Both the position numbers and the translations under genes were made by a program. A DNA stretch of 64,000 nucleotides, from assembly GCF_001010415.1 (NCBI RefSeq), contig NZ_JPLE01000049.1:1-64000 (forward strand), read 5' to 3'. This stretch comes from Xanthomonas pisi DSM 18956 (GTDB lineage: Bacteria; Pseudomonadota; Gammaproteobacteria; Xanthomonadales; Xanthomonadaceae). Each line of letters begins with the position of its first letter. Positions within the stretch are counted from its first letter, which is position 1. Below, piece by piece: positions 44,172 through 55,551 of the stretch. A model generated the notes under the pieces. That model worked only from the letters and a program-made list of their open reading frames with translations. It was not told the DNA's origin and did no database searches.

Positions 44172-45617
44172 ATGCCTGACAGCTTTCTCTTCTACGACCT
44201 GGAAACCTTCGGCCAGGACCCGCGCCGCACCCGCATCGCGCAGTTCGCCGCCGTGCGTACCGACGCGCAACTGCGCGTGATCGACGAGCCGATCAGTTTC
44301 TTCGTGCAACCGGCCGACGATCTGCTGCCCTCGCCCTACGCCACCATGGTCACCGGCATCACCCCGCAGCACGCCTTGCGCGAAGGCGTGACCGAAGCCG
44401 AAGCGTTCGCGCGCATCGCCGAGCAGATGAGCCGCCCGCAGACCTGCACGCTGGGCTACAACTCGATCCGCTTCGACGACGAGTTCGTGCGCTGCGGGCT
44501 GTTCCGCAATTTCTACGATCCCTACGAGCGCGAATGGCGCGGCGGCAATTCGCGCTGGGACCTGCTCGATGTGCTGCGGCTGGTGCACGCATTGCGCCCG
44601 GACGGCATCACCTGGCCGCAGCGCGAAGACGGCGCCACCTCGTTCAAGCTCGAACACCTGGCCGACGCCAACGCCGTGCGCGAAGGCGATGCGCACGAAG
44701 CCCTGTCCGACGTGTACGCCACCATCGGCATGGCGCGCAGATTTCAGCAGCATCAACCCAAGTTGTGGGAGTACGCGTTACGCCTGCGCGACAAGCGTTT
44801 TGCTGCCAGCCTGCTCGATGTGATTGCGATGGAGCCCGTGCTGCACATTTCGCAGCGCTACCCGGCCTCGCGCATGTGCGCTGCGGCCGTGCTGCCGCTG
44901 ACGCGGCATCCGCGCATCGACAGCCGCGTGATCGTGTTCGATCTGGAGGGCGATCCGGAGGTGCTGTTGCGGCTGAGTCCGGACGAGATCGCCGACCGGC
45001 TGTATATCCGCGCGGCCGATCTGCCAGACGGCGAACAACGCATCCCGCTGAAGGAAGTGCATCTGAACAAGTCGCCGGCCCTGGTGGCATGGCAGCATCT
45101 GCGCGCGCCGGATTTCCAGCGCCTGGGCGTGGAACCGGATGCGGTGCTGGCCAAGGCCGTACGGCTGCGCGAACTGGGCCCGGAGCTGGCAGAGAAGGTG
45201 CGCCAGGTCTACGGCAACGAGCGCGCTGCGGCGCCGGCCGTCAACGATGCCGACGCCTCGCTCTACGACGGTTTTCTGGCCGAAGGCGACAAGCGGCTGC
45301 TGGGCCAGGTGCGCGCCAGCGCGCCGGACGAACTGGGCGCGCTGGAAACGCGTTTTCGCGATCCACGCCTGATCGAGCTGCTGTTCCGTTATCGCGCGCG
45401 CAACTGGCCGCAGACGCTGTCGTTCGACGAGCAGGAACGCTGGAATACTTACCGCCGCAAGCGCCTGCTCGACGACCATGGGTTGGGCGAAGTCACCCTG
45501 GACCAGTACAACGCGCAGATTGCCGATTTACGGCTCGCTCACCCCGACGATGCTACCAAGCAAGCCCTGCTCGACCAGCTCGCCGCCTGGGGTTCGGACC
45601 TCCAACGCACGCTATGA
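44172..45617 (+). CDS. sbcB: Exodeoxyribonuclease I
   Basis: ExoI degrades single-stranded DNA 3' to 5' in recombination and mismatch repair. The 481-residue protein has the DEDD exonuclease marks: FLFYDLETFG with Asp9 and Glu11, TLGYNSIRFDDEFVR and HEALSDVYATIGMAR. The extended C-terminal SH3-like and helical domains of the family follow (YRARNWPQTLSFDE). The ATG is chosen for motif position. The stop overlaps the next start by four bases. Confidence 0.95.
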   Translation: MPDSFLFYDLETFGQDPRRTRIAQFAAVRTDAQLRVIDEPISFFVQPADDLLPSPYATMVTGITPQHALREGVTEAEAFARIAEQMSRPQTCTLGYNSIRFDDEFVRCGLFRNFYDPYEREWRGGNSRWDLLDVLRLVHALRPDGITWPQREDGATSFKLEHLADANAVREGDAHEALSDVYATIGMARRFQQHQPKLWEYALRLRDKRFAASLLDVIAMEPVLHISQRYPASRMCAAAVLPLTRHPRIDSRVIVFDLEGDPEVLLRLSPDEIADRLYIRAADLPDGEQRIPLKEVHLNKSPALVAWQHLRAPDFQRLGVEPDAVLAKAVRLRELGPELAEKVRQVYGNERAAAPAVNDADASLYDGFLAEGDKRLLGQVRASAPDELGALETRFRDPRLIELLFRYRARNWPQTLSFDEQERWNTYRRKRLLDDHGLGEVTLDQYNAQIADLRLAHPDDATKQALLDQLAAWGSDLQRTL

Positions 45618-46300
45618 CCACCTATTTTTCAGACGCCAGCTTCAAGTTCCTGCGCGCCCTGGCCCGCCACAACGACAAGACCTGGTTCGCCGATCATCGT
45701 CACCAGTACGAGGCGCACGTGCGCCAGCCGTTCCTGCAGCTGATCACCGATCTGCAGCCGGCGCTTGCCGAGGTCAGCGAGCATTATCGCGCCGACCCGA
45801 AGACCCAGGGCGGCTCGCTGTTTCGCATCTATCGCGATGCGCGGTTTTCCAACGACAAATCGCCCTACAAGAACTGGCAGGGCGCGCGCCTGTTTCACGA
45901 GCGCAGGCGCCAGGTACCGGCACCCTCGTTCTACATCCATCTGCAACCGGGCGAGAGCTTTGTCGGGGCAGGTCTGTGGCATCCGGAGCCGGACACGCAG
46001 CGCAAGTTACGCCAGTTCATCTTCGAAAATCCGGGCAGCTGGAAGACTGCCGCCTACGAGCCCAAATTACGGCGCAAGTTCGCCCTGGACGACAGCGAAA
46101 AACTGGTCCGCGCACCGCGCGGGTTTCCCGGCGATTTCGAGTTCATCGACGATCTCAAGCACCGCAACTGGGCGTATCTGCGTCATCTGGACGACGCCGT
46201 CATGACCGGGCCGCGCCTGCGCCAGACCATCGAGGCGGACCTGGTGACGCTGGCGCCGTTTGTCGATTATCTGTGCGCGGCATTGGACCTGGAGTTTTGA
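45614..46300 (+). CDS. DUF2461 family protein
   Basis: The 228-residue protein matches the DUF2461 family of unknown function. Marks are FKFLRALARHNDKTWF near the start, LFRIYRDARFSNDKSPYKNW, ARLFHERRRQ, SFYIHLQPGESFVGAGLW and RAPRGFPGDFEFIDDL. It overlaps the end of sbcB by four bases, so the two are translationally coupled. That hints at a role in nucleic acid metabolism, but no catalytic residues are known. Confidence 0.85.
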   Translation: MTTYFSDASFKFLRALARHNDKTWFADHRHQYEAHVRQPFLQLITDLQPALAEVSEHYRADPKTQGGSLFRIYRDARFSNDKSPYKNWQGARLFHERRRQVPAPSFYIHLQPGESFVGAGLWHPEPDTQRKLRQFIFENPGSWKTAAYEPKLRRKFALDDSEKLVRAPRGFPGDFEFIDDLKHRNWAYLRHLDDAVMTGPRLRQTIEADLVTLAPFVDYLCAALDLEF

Positions 46301-46421
46301 GGCCAGCGGCGGCGCAGGTACCTCGCGCCACGGCGTTGCCGCGCCGTCGACCGGCGGTCGCTGCCGTTTGGCTGCTGTCGAACATCCTGCCCACACAACC
46401 CATGGCAACGGAGTGCGAACG

Positions 46422-46988
46422 ATGAGCAAGCGCTGGTGGATCGTGCCGTTGCTGGCCGTGGTCATGCTGGCCAGTTACGTGGTGGCCGGTCCGTATCTGG
46501 CCATCCGCGGCATCAGTCAGGCGGTCGCCGATCGCGATGCCGCGCAGCTGGAAAGCTACGTGGATTTCCCTAGCCTGCGCGTCAACCTCAAGGCGCAACT
46601 GGACGATTACCTGATCCGTCAGGCCGGCAGCAGCATGCAGTCGAGCCTGCTCGGCGGTTTTGCGCTGCAACTGGCCAGCGGCATCAGCGGCGCCGGCGTG
46701 GATACCCTGGTCACGCCGCTGGGCATCGGGGCCTTGCTGCAAGGCCACAGCGTGTGGAACCGCCTCATCGGCGACACCGTCAGCGCCGACACCTATGCGG
46801 CACCGGCGCCGGCGCGCCCGCTGCAAGGCGCCACGCAGCGCTTCGAATCCACCCGCCGCTTCACCGCCACCACGCGCACTGCCAATGGCGCGCCGGTGAC
46901 GTTCGTGCTGACCCGCCAGGGCCTGCGCTGGCGTCTGACCGATATCCAGTTGCCGTTGCCGGCCACACCCAGCGAGCGCACGCCGTAA
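46422..46988 (+). CDS. DUF2939-type membrane-anchored protein
   Basis: The 188-residue protein starts with a hydrophobic anchor or signal segment (WWIVPLLAVVMLASYVVAG) and continues with YLAIRGISQAVADRDAAQLESYVDFPSLR, cited here only as its type, and SVWNRLIGDTVSADTY. The pattern of an N-terminal helix followed by a nuclear-transport-factor-like fold is that of DUF2939. It is probably a periplasm-facing protein. Its role is unknown. The ATG is preceded by GGAG. Confidence 0.75.
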   Translation: MSKRWWIVPLLAVVMLASYVVAGPYLAIRGISQAVADRDAAQLESYVDFPSLRVNLKAQLDDYLIRQAGSSMQSSLLGGFALQLASGISGAGVDTLVTPLGIGALLQGHSVWNRLIGDTVSADTYAAPAPARPLQGATQRFESTRRFTATTRTANGAPVTFVLTRQGLRWRLTDIQLPLPATPSERTP

Positions 46989-47071
46989 TCGGGTAGCGCC
47001 GAGGTCCAGGGGCGTCGAGGCACAAGCCTTGAGTGGCCAACAAGACCAATGCGCAGCCTAGGGCTGGCGCA

Positions 47072-47090
47072 GCCGCTGCTCGACAGCGGC
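47072..47090. terminator. Hairpin between convergent genes
   Basis: GCCGCTG and CAGCGGC form a seven-base stem around CTCGA in the gap where the DUF2939 gene and the SpeE-like gene converge. It has no T-run on either side, so terminator activity is weakly supported. Confidence 0.3.
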
Positions 47091-47198
47091 CTGGTGCACT
47101 CGTGCACTGCTGTTCCGAGCATGCCGTCCCCACACCGCCGACGACTGCTCGCTACGTGTTGTCAGCCGCTCTTGGCTGGACCTGCGCTCCGCATCGCC

Positions 47199-47942
47199 TC
47201 AGGAAAACCGCCAGGCCCGTTCTAGCCACGCCGCCTGCAAGCGCAGCATCGCCGGCCGCAACTGCCGGCGTGCCGACCATGCCAAGCCGGCCAGCGCTGC
47301 GTCCGGCGTGCCCGGTGTGCGTCGGTTGTTCCAGGCGAACACCACCTGGTTGCGCAGATCCGGTTCGGGCAGCAGCAACACCAATCCGTCGAACAGCTCC
47401 CGCAGCTGCGCCAGATGATCGGCCATCGGCACCTGGTAGAGATTCAGCGCCAGTACCCCGCCCTCGCGCAAGGCTGCGCGGCAATCGGCGTAGAACCGGG
47501 GCGTGCACAATGCCGGCGGAATGCCATCGGCATCGTAGGCATCCAGCAGCAACAGGTCGTAGCGTCCGGCGCGGCTGCCGATCCAGTGGGCGCCGTCCCC
47601 CAGCGTGATCTCCAGCCGCGCGTCGTCGCGCGGAATCGCGAATGCATCGCGCAGTGCCAGCACCTGCGGGTCGGCCTCCACCGCTTCCAGACGCGTGGTG
47701 CGCAGGTAGCGATGGCAGAACTTCAGCTGCGCGCCGCCGCCTACCCCGATCAGCCCGATGCGTTCCGGGCGCGGTTGCAACCACAGCGCGGCCAGCATGC
47801 TGCGCGTATACGGCAACATCAGCCGATACGGTGCCCAGCGCGACATACGGGTCTGCACCGTGTCGTCGGTGAAGGTCAGCTCCAGCTTGCGCCAGGTCCG
47901 CAGTAGCCCGGCACGCGCTGGCGCCTGCGGCGCCTCGCTCAT
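47199..47942 (-). CDS. Spermidine-synthase-like methyltransferase-fold protein
   Basis: The ATG at MSEAPQAPARAG gives 247 residues. The protein has the Rossmann core of the spermidine/spermine synthase family: IGLIGVGGGAQLKF for the cofactor loop, EAVEADPQV and LLLLDAYDADGIP. It is shorter than true SpeE and lacks the usual N-terminal beta domain. It therefore may not be an aminopropyltransferase, and a methyltransferase-like role is possible. Its start overlaps the stop of the 5'-nucleotidase gene by four bases, so the two are coupled. Confidence 0.75.
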   Translation of the reverse strand: MSEAPQAPARAGLLRTWRKLELTFTDDTVQTRMSRWAPYRLMLPYTRSMLAALWLQPRPERIGLIGVGGGAQLKFCHRYLRTTRLEAVEADPQVLALRDAFAIPRDDARLEITLGDGAHWIGSRAGRYDLLLLDAYDADGIPPALCTPRFYADCRAALREGGVLALNLYQVPMADHLAQLRELFDGLVLLLPEPDLRNQVVFAWNNRRTPGTPDAALAGLAWSARRQLRPAMLRLQAAWLERAWRFS

Positions 47943-48904
47943 CGGCTCGGCGGATCGTTGGCCACGCCATGCGGAACGTGGCCGGCCGCCACATGCTGAT
48001 GCTGGCGTGCGCTGTCGATATTGTGTTGCGAGTCGTCGAAGAAGATGTCTGCGCCAAACGCTTCCAGAAACGGCCCCTTGTGCCGGCCGCCGAGAAACAG
48101 CGCTTCGTCCAGGCGCACGCCCCACTCGCGCAAGGTGCGGATCACCCGCTCATGCGCAGGCGCCGAACGCGCGGTGACCAGCGCCGTGCGGATCGGCGAC
48201 GCTTCGCCCGGCGGGAACGCCGCCTGCAAGGTATGCAACGCCGACAGGAAATTGCGGAACGGCCCGACCGACAACGGCTCGCGTGCGCGCTCGCGCTCGT
48301 GCCGCCCGAACGCTTCCACCCCCTGCTCGCGCGAAATGCGTTCGCTCTCATCGCCGAAGATCACCGCGTCCCCGTCGAAGGCAATGCGCAGCTGCGTGGA
48401 CAGCCGGCTCTCGTCGTTGTCCACGATCGCTGCGGCCGCCTCGGCACGTTCGCCCGGGGCGCGCGGCATGATGGTGGCCGCAGCGATCCCGTGGGTCAGC
48501 GCACGCCGCACCGAGTCCGGGTTGGCCGACAGAAACAGATCGGTGCCGAACGGTTTGACGTACGGCCAGGTCGGTTCGCCGGAGGTGAAGGTCGCACGCA
48601 CGATGCCCAGGTTGTAGTGCTGGATCGAATTGAAGATGCGCAACCCGGTATCGGCAGAGTTGCGCGACAGCAGAATCACCTCCACACGCGGGGTTTCTTC
48701 GGGCACATCGTGGTTGAGCGCCAACAGCTTGCGCACCACCGGAAATGCCACGCCCGGCTGCAGGATGTCGTCTTCGTGCTCGCGTTGGAACGCCGAATAC
48801 GCCTCCACCCCGTTCGCCTCGAACAGCGCATGGCCCTCTTCGAGATCGAACAGCGCGCGCGAGGTCACCGCGACGGTCAGGAGCCTGGGGGAGTTATCGG
48901 TCAT
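47939..48904 (-). CDS. 5'-nucleotidase of the cytosolic 5'-nucleotidase I type
   Basis: The chosen ATG gives 321 residues. LLTVAVTSRALFDLEEGHALF, trimmed here to its start, AFPVVRKLLALN, EVILLSRNSADTGLR, RIAFDGDAVIFGDESE and FFDDS are the marks of the family that includes vertebrate cytosolic 5'-nucleotidase IA. It would dephosphorylate nucleoside monophosphates such as AMP in the cytoplasm. It lies 170 bases downstream of nadK on the same strand and overlaps the SpeE-like gene. A heptamer-type inverted repeat fills the gap to nadK. Confidence 0.85.
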   Translation of the reverse strand: MTDNSPRLLTVAVTSRALFDLEEGHALFEANGVEAYSAFQREHEDDILQPGVAFPVVRKLLALNHDVPEETPRVEVILLSRNSADTGLRIFNSIQHYNLGIVRATFTSGEPTWPYVKPFGTDLFLSANPDSVRRALTHGIAAATIMPRAPGERAEAAAAIVDNDESRLSTQLRIAFDGDAVIFGDESERISREQGVEAFGRHERERAREPLSVGPFRNFLSALHTLQAAFPPGEASPIRTALVTARSAPAHERVIRTLREWGVRLDEALFLGGRHKGPFLEAFGADIFFDDSQHNIDSARQHQHVAAGHVPHGVANDPPSR

Positions 48905-49070
48905 TGGGGCGGGGATTCGGAAGTGGGGATTCGGGATTGGTTTAAAGCAGGAACTGGGTCGGGATTTGATCGCCCATCTGCGCAGCATCGTAGCGCGTGC
49001 GCGTGATTCTAAAGACGACGTGGCCCGCTGCTGCCATTGCCAATCCCGAATCTCGACTCCCCAATCCCCG
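48905..49070. repeat. Inverted pair of GGGATTC-type tracts between nadK and the 5'-nucleotidase
   Basis: One tract (48905-48940) has GGGGATTCGG, GGGGATTCGGG and GGGATTGG units. The other (49041-49070) has CAATCCCGAATC and CCCCAATCCCCG units, the same family in the opposite direction. The two could pair across about 100 bases. Confidence 0.75.
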
Positions 49071-49074
49071 CTCC

Positions 49075-49851
49075 TCACACCGCAAACTGTTCGCTGAAGA
49101 TGCGCTCTTCCAGGTTGTGTTCGGGGTCGAACAGCAACGTCACCTGGCGCTCGGTGGATTCGCGGATGGTGACTTCCACCACGTCGCGGATCTCGTGCGA
49201 GTCGGCGGTGACGCTGACCGGACGCTTGTACGGGTCGAGCACGCGAAAGCGCACTTCGGTATCGGCCTTGAGGATGGCGCCACGCCAGCGGCGCGGGCGA
49301 TACGGCGCGATCGGCGTCAGTGCCAGCGTATGCGAGCCCAGCGGCAGAATCGGCCCGTGCGCGGAATAGTTGTAGGCGGTGCTGCCGGCTGGGGTGGCGA
49401 CCATCACGCCGTCGCCGATCAGTTCGGCGATACGGGTCTGGCCATTGAGATCCACGCTCAGATGCGCGGCCTGGCGGGTCTGGCGCAACAGCGAGACCTC
49501 GTTGTACGCCAGCGAGCCGGCGCTGGTGCCCGATTCGGTCTGCACCAGCATTTCCAGCGGCCGCAGGTGCGCAGGTTCGGCGCGTTGCAGGCGCGCCAGC
49601 AGATCGTCTTCGTCGTCGCGGTACTGGTTCATCAGAAAGCCGACCGAGCCCAGCTTCATGCCGAACACCGGCTTGTCGGCGGCACCGTGGCGATGCAGCG
49701 TCTGCAGCATGAAGCCGTCGCCGCCCAGGGCGCAGACGACCTCGGCGGTCTCCAGCGGATGATCGCCGTAGCGCTGCACCAGACGCGCCCGCGCGTTCAC
49801 CGCGGGCTCGGTGTGGCTGGCAAGAAAGGCAATGCGGGGTGATGCGGTCAT
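49075..49851 (-). CDS. nadK: NAD kinase
   Basis: NadK phosphorylates NAD to NADP using ATP. The 258-residue protein has the catalytic GGDG at residues 43-46 ([11 protein letters not shown]), [33 protein letters not shown] (core given only) and a C-terminal beta-sandwich. It is shorter than the Escherichia coli enzyme and closer to the Xanthomonas and actinobacterial length class. The upstream frame adds residues without family resemblance. It sits on the opposite strand to the kynurenine genes. Confidence 0.95.
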   Translation of the reverse strand: MTASPRIAFLASHTEPAVNARARLVQRYGDHPLETAEVVCALGGDGFMLQTLHRHGAADKPVFGMKLGSVGFLMNQYRDDEDDLLARLQRAEPAHLRPLEMLVQTESGTSAGSLAYNEVSLLRQTRQAAHLSVDLNGQTRIAELIGDGVMVATPAGSTAYNYSAHGPILPLGSHTLALTPIAPYRPRRWRGAILKADTEVRFRVLDPYKRPVSVTADSHEIRDVVEVTIRESTERQVTLLFDPEHNLEERIFSEQFAV

Positions 49852-49996
49852 CGTTGACTCCAGAGCATGCGAATCAGCATACCGCAGCGCCGTGGCGGGC
49901 TTGTCGGCCGCGCGCCCCTGCCCTCGCACGCGCGGCCGCCGCTGCGCAACGGCGACCGCGACGCACGCAGCGGGCGCCGCACCGGCTTGCCGGCAC

Positions 49997-52297
<2,301 letters not shown>

Positions 52298-53911
52298 TCA
52301 CCAGGGCGCCAGCCGCCACTGCGGCTGCCCGGTGTCCAGCCGCTGCTGCAGGGCCAAGCGGTCCAGGAAGGCCGCATCGTGCGAGGCCACCAGCAACGCG
52401 CCGGTGTAGCTGCGCAGCAGCGTCTCGATCGCTTGGACGGACGCCAGATCCAGATGATTGGTGGGTTCGTCCAGCAACAGCAGCTGCGCCGGCCGGGCCC
52501 GATACAGCGCGCAGGCCAGCGCCGCCTTGAGCCGCTGGCCGCCGCTGAGCTGACCGGTGGGCAGGTCGGCGCGCTGCCGGTCCAGCCCCAGCAACGCCAG
52601 CCGCAGCCGCTGGACGTGCTCGGCCGTGGCCGGGTGAGCATCGCACAGCTGCGCGACGGCCGAGCGGGCCGGGTCGAGCAGGGCCAGGTCCTGATCCAGA
52701 TAGGCCACTGGCACATGCACCTCGCACTGACCGGACTGTGCCGTCAGGCGCCCGCCCAACAGCTGCAACAGCGAGGATTTGCCGCTGCCGTTCGGGCCGA
52801 CCAGCCCGATGCGGGGTTGGCCGTGCAGCAGCAGATCCACGCGTCGCCCACCCAGCCGCCCGTCCGCGAGTTCCACCTGCTGCAGGGTCGCCAGGCGGTG
52901 CGACGCGCCCACCGGCATTGCCGGTGCAAGCAGTGCAATGGCCTGCGGGGCCTCCACCTGGGCGGCGGCCTGCGTCACCGCCTCCGCCAGGCGCGCCTGT
53001 TCTGCCTGGCGCTGCTGCTGCAGCCGGCCTGCACTGACCTCGCTGCGCTGCCGCTGGCCCCCGAGCAGGATCGGTGCCTGATTGGCCTGCGCTGCCGCCC
53101 GCGCACCGCGCGCCTGGCGTTGTTGCTGACGCATGTGCTGCTCGCGCAGTGCCTGTTCGCCGCGTGCGCGCGTCTGTTTGCGCTGCGCAAGCAGCTCGCC
53201 GGCCGCCTGTTGCTCGCATGCGTGCTGCTGCGCGTAGTGGGTGTAGTTGCCGCCATAACTGCGCAGCCCGTGCGCGGACAACGCCAGGATGCGCTGCATG
53301 CCGTCCAACAGCACCCGGTCATGACTGATGATCAGCAATCCGCCAGTCCACGCCTGCAACTGCGCCATCAGCCGCTGTCGCTGCGGGCCATCCAGATGAT
53401 TGCTGGGCTCATCCAGGATCAACATGTCCGGCTGCATCAGCCAGGCACCGGCAAGCACCACCCGCATGGCTTGGCCGCCACTCAGATGCGCGGCGGGAGC
53501 AGACGGATCGCGGCCACCCAGCCCCTGCTGATCGAGCGCTGCGGCGAACTCGGCGTGGGCGTTCCAGCGCTCGCCCACGCGCTCGAAATCGGCAGGCGCC
53601 GCGTTCCCGGCGGCGATCCGCTTCAACGCATCCAGCAGCGGCGCCACACCTGCCAGATCGGCGATGCGCTGCCCCGGCGTTGCGCTCACGCGCTGCAGCA
53701 GGTAATGCACGCTGCCACCGCGCACGCAGCGCCCGCTACTGGGGGCCAGCTGGCCGGCCAGCAAACGGCCGAGCACACTCTTGCCGACGCCATTGCGCCC
53801 GACCAGGCCGGTGTGGCGCTGATCGAGCTGCAGGGTCAGATCGGAAAACAGCGTACTGCCATCGGGCAGCACGAATGCGACGCTTTCCAGCGTCACCAAC
53901 GGACAGGTCAT
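52298..53911 (-). CDS. ABC-F family ATPase
   Basis: The 537-residue protein has two ABC ATPase domains and no membrane segments, the ABC-F pattern of ribosome-associated translation factors. Domain 1 has GRNGVGKS (residues 38-45), HLSGGQAMRV and LILDEPSNHLD. Domain 2 has GPNGSGKS, QLSGGQRLKA and LLLDEPTNHLD. The linker between them (about residues 240-320) is very rich in Gln, Ala and Arg. The ATG was chosen because GGAG lies six bases upstream, although an in-frame ATG lies 12 bases earlier. It is not clearly EttA, Uup, YbiT or YheS. An antibiotic-protection role is possible but not shown. Confidence 0.85.
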   Translation of the reverse strand: MTCPLVTLESVAFVLPDGSTLFSDLTLQLDQRHTGLVGRNGVGKSVLGRLLAGQLAPSSGRCVRGGSVHYLLQRVSATPGQRIADLAGVAPLLDALKRIAAGNAAPADFERVGERWNAHAEFAAALDQQGLGGRDPSAPAAHLSGGQAMRVVLAGAWLMQPDMLILDEPSNHLDGPQRQRLMAQLQAWTGGLLIISHDRVLLDGMQRILALSAHGLRSYGGNYTHYAQQHACEQQAAGELLAQRKQTRARGEQALREQHMRQQQRQARGARAAAQANQAPILLGGQRQRSEVSAGRLQQQRQAEQARLAEAVTQAAAQVEAPQAIALLAPAMPVGASHRLATLQQVELADGRLGGRRVDLLLHGQPRIGLVGPNGSGKSSLLQLLGGRLTAQSGQCEVHVPVAYLDQDLALLDPARSAVAQLCDAHPATAEHVQRLRLALLGLDRQRADLPTGQLSGGQRLKAALACALYRARPAQLLLLDEPTNHLDLASVQAIETLLRSYTGALLVASHDAAFLDRLALQQRLDTGQPQWRLAPW

Positions 53912-54430
53912 CAGTGTCTCCATTGCATGCCAGGACACGTCGCGCTCCAGACGGAACGGCAACGGGTATGGCCGTCATCGCGACGGCGGCATCAATGGCG
54001 CATTGGACCAATCCTCGAATCGGGGGTGCGGCCCAAGTGTAGGCCGGTCTGCGGCTGCGGCGAAACCCTCGAGCCCGGATGCGCCGCAGGGCCGCTCGCT
54101 GCAGTGGGTTGGAGCGGCTAACAAAAGCTAGCGAGCAGTCGTCAGGTCGGTGTGGACGGCGCGCAGGAGCCGGAGTGTACGGGTGGTACATGCCGATGCC
54201 GGGCACCGGCCGCGCCCGCCTGGCGGGGAGCACAGTGGTTTTGTCAGCCACTGCTGGCCGCAGCAAGCACCTGCCTGCGCGGTGGATCCCCTGACTGCCA
54301 CCTTGCCGGCACAGCAGATCAGTGCAGTTGCGACCAGCGGCGCCCGCAGGCCCGCGCCGACGCAGCGGACACGCGCCGGGAACGCAACAACACTCCATGC
54401 GGCGGGAGCGGCAATGATTGGCCGCTGCCG
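53912..54430. other. Gap between the ABC-F and methyltransferase genes
   Basis: Both flanking genes are on the minus strand, so this gap holds the start region of the ABC-F gene. Frames within it are short and lack ribosome-binding sites. No repeat, RNA gene or terminator was recognised. Confidence 0.45.
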
Positions 54431-55390
54431 TCAGTGGCCCATCGGCTTTTGCGCAATGACCGTGGGAAAAATGCTCGCGCGATCGTCGATGAAGCGCACG
54501 CTCGCAAAGCCGGCGCTTTCCAGCTGCGCGCGTGTCTGCGCATGGGTGCGAAACGATGCCCAGCGCGCCTGCACGATATCGATGAAGACCTGGCTCTGCA
54601 GCACAAGCGATGCCTGATCCAACAGCGCCAGTTTCCACGGGGATTGCGCACACAGGCTGGGCGGAGGCGTCAGGAAACTCGCCACCAGCGTACCGCCCGG
54701 CCGCAGCCTGTCGAAGAACGCGCGATACAGCGCGACCACGCGCGCATCGTCGGGCTCATAAAGATTCAGGCCGTTGCTGGTCACCACGTCCACAGTGGCC
54801 GCATCGCCCTGCGCCCAGGCATCTTCCAGACGCAGCGACAGCTGCTGCTCCAGGCCGTACCGACGTGCCAGCTGCAGCGCACCGTCCAGCGCCTGCGGGT
54901 CCAGATCGATGCCGATCAGACGCACATCCGGGCACTGCCGGTAATCCAGGCTCAGCACATCGCCCATCCAACCGCACGGCACCGACGCGATGGTCATCCC
55001 GGGCCGCAACAAGGCCTGCAATTGCGCACGGAAGATCCCGAACCGCTCGCGGGTCGCGAGCACGGCCGGCGTCTTTTCGAAAATTTCGTATTCCAGTGCC
55101 GGCGTGGTGTCTTGCGGCAGGGTGCCGGCCTGATAGGTGACCAACCGATGCGTCCACTCCGCATTGAGCCCGCGATTGCGTAACAGGAACCGGCCCAGTT
55201 CCATCGCCCACAGCGCATCGACCAATTGCAGCAAACGCTCCACGTCGGCAGCAGAACGGCTGGCGTCCTGTCGCAGTCGCGACCTGATCGACGCGAGCAG
55301 GGTCGCATCATCCTGCAAGGTGTCGCCCGCGTGCGAAATCAGGCGCGCATGCAGTGCGGCTGGCGGCACCGGTGGCTCGTCACGTTGCAT
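54431..55390 (-). CDS. Class I SAM-dependent methyltransferase, substrate unknown
   Basis: The 319-residue protein has an N-terminal helical domain (about residues 1-105) and a Rossmann methyltransferase domain. The SAM site shows ASVPCGWMGDVLSLDY, LIGIDLDPQALDGA, EDAWAQ and DVVTSNGLNLYEPDD. FFDRLRPGGTLVASF is the usual strand-4 region. The first loop has Pro-Cys-Gly in place of the common GxGxG. I cannot assign a substrate. The start ATG gives no unusual features, and the gene seems to be transcribed alone. Confidence 0.78.
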   Translation of the reverse strand: MQRDEPPVPPAALHARLISHAGDTLQDDATLLASIRSRLRQDASRSAADVERLLQLVDALWAMELGRFLLRNRGLNAEWTHRLVTYQAGTLPQDTTPALEYEIFEKTPAVLATRERFGIFRAQLQALLRPGMTIASVPCGWMGDVLSLDYRQCPDVRLIGIDLDPQALDGALQLARRYGLEQQLSLRLEDAWAQGDAATVDVVTSNGLNLYEPDDARVVALYRAFFDRLRPGGTLVASFLTPPPSLCAQSPWKLALLDQASLVLQSQVFIDIVQARWASFRTHAQTRAQLESAGFASVRFIDDRASIFPTVIAQKPMGH

Positions 55391-55551
55391 CTTTCACCTC
55401 GGCAAGCGTCGATCGCTGGTGCCGACCATGGTGACGATGGCGGCGCTGCGCTGCGGCCGGAAGCGCGATGCAGGGTGCGGCTGAGCGAACGGGCGCGGCG
55501 TGCGCGCAGGGTCGCGACGGCACCGGGCACGCGTGTGCGGCGCAGCGCGAC

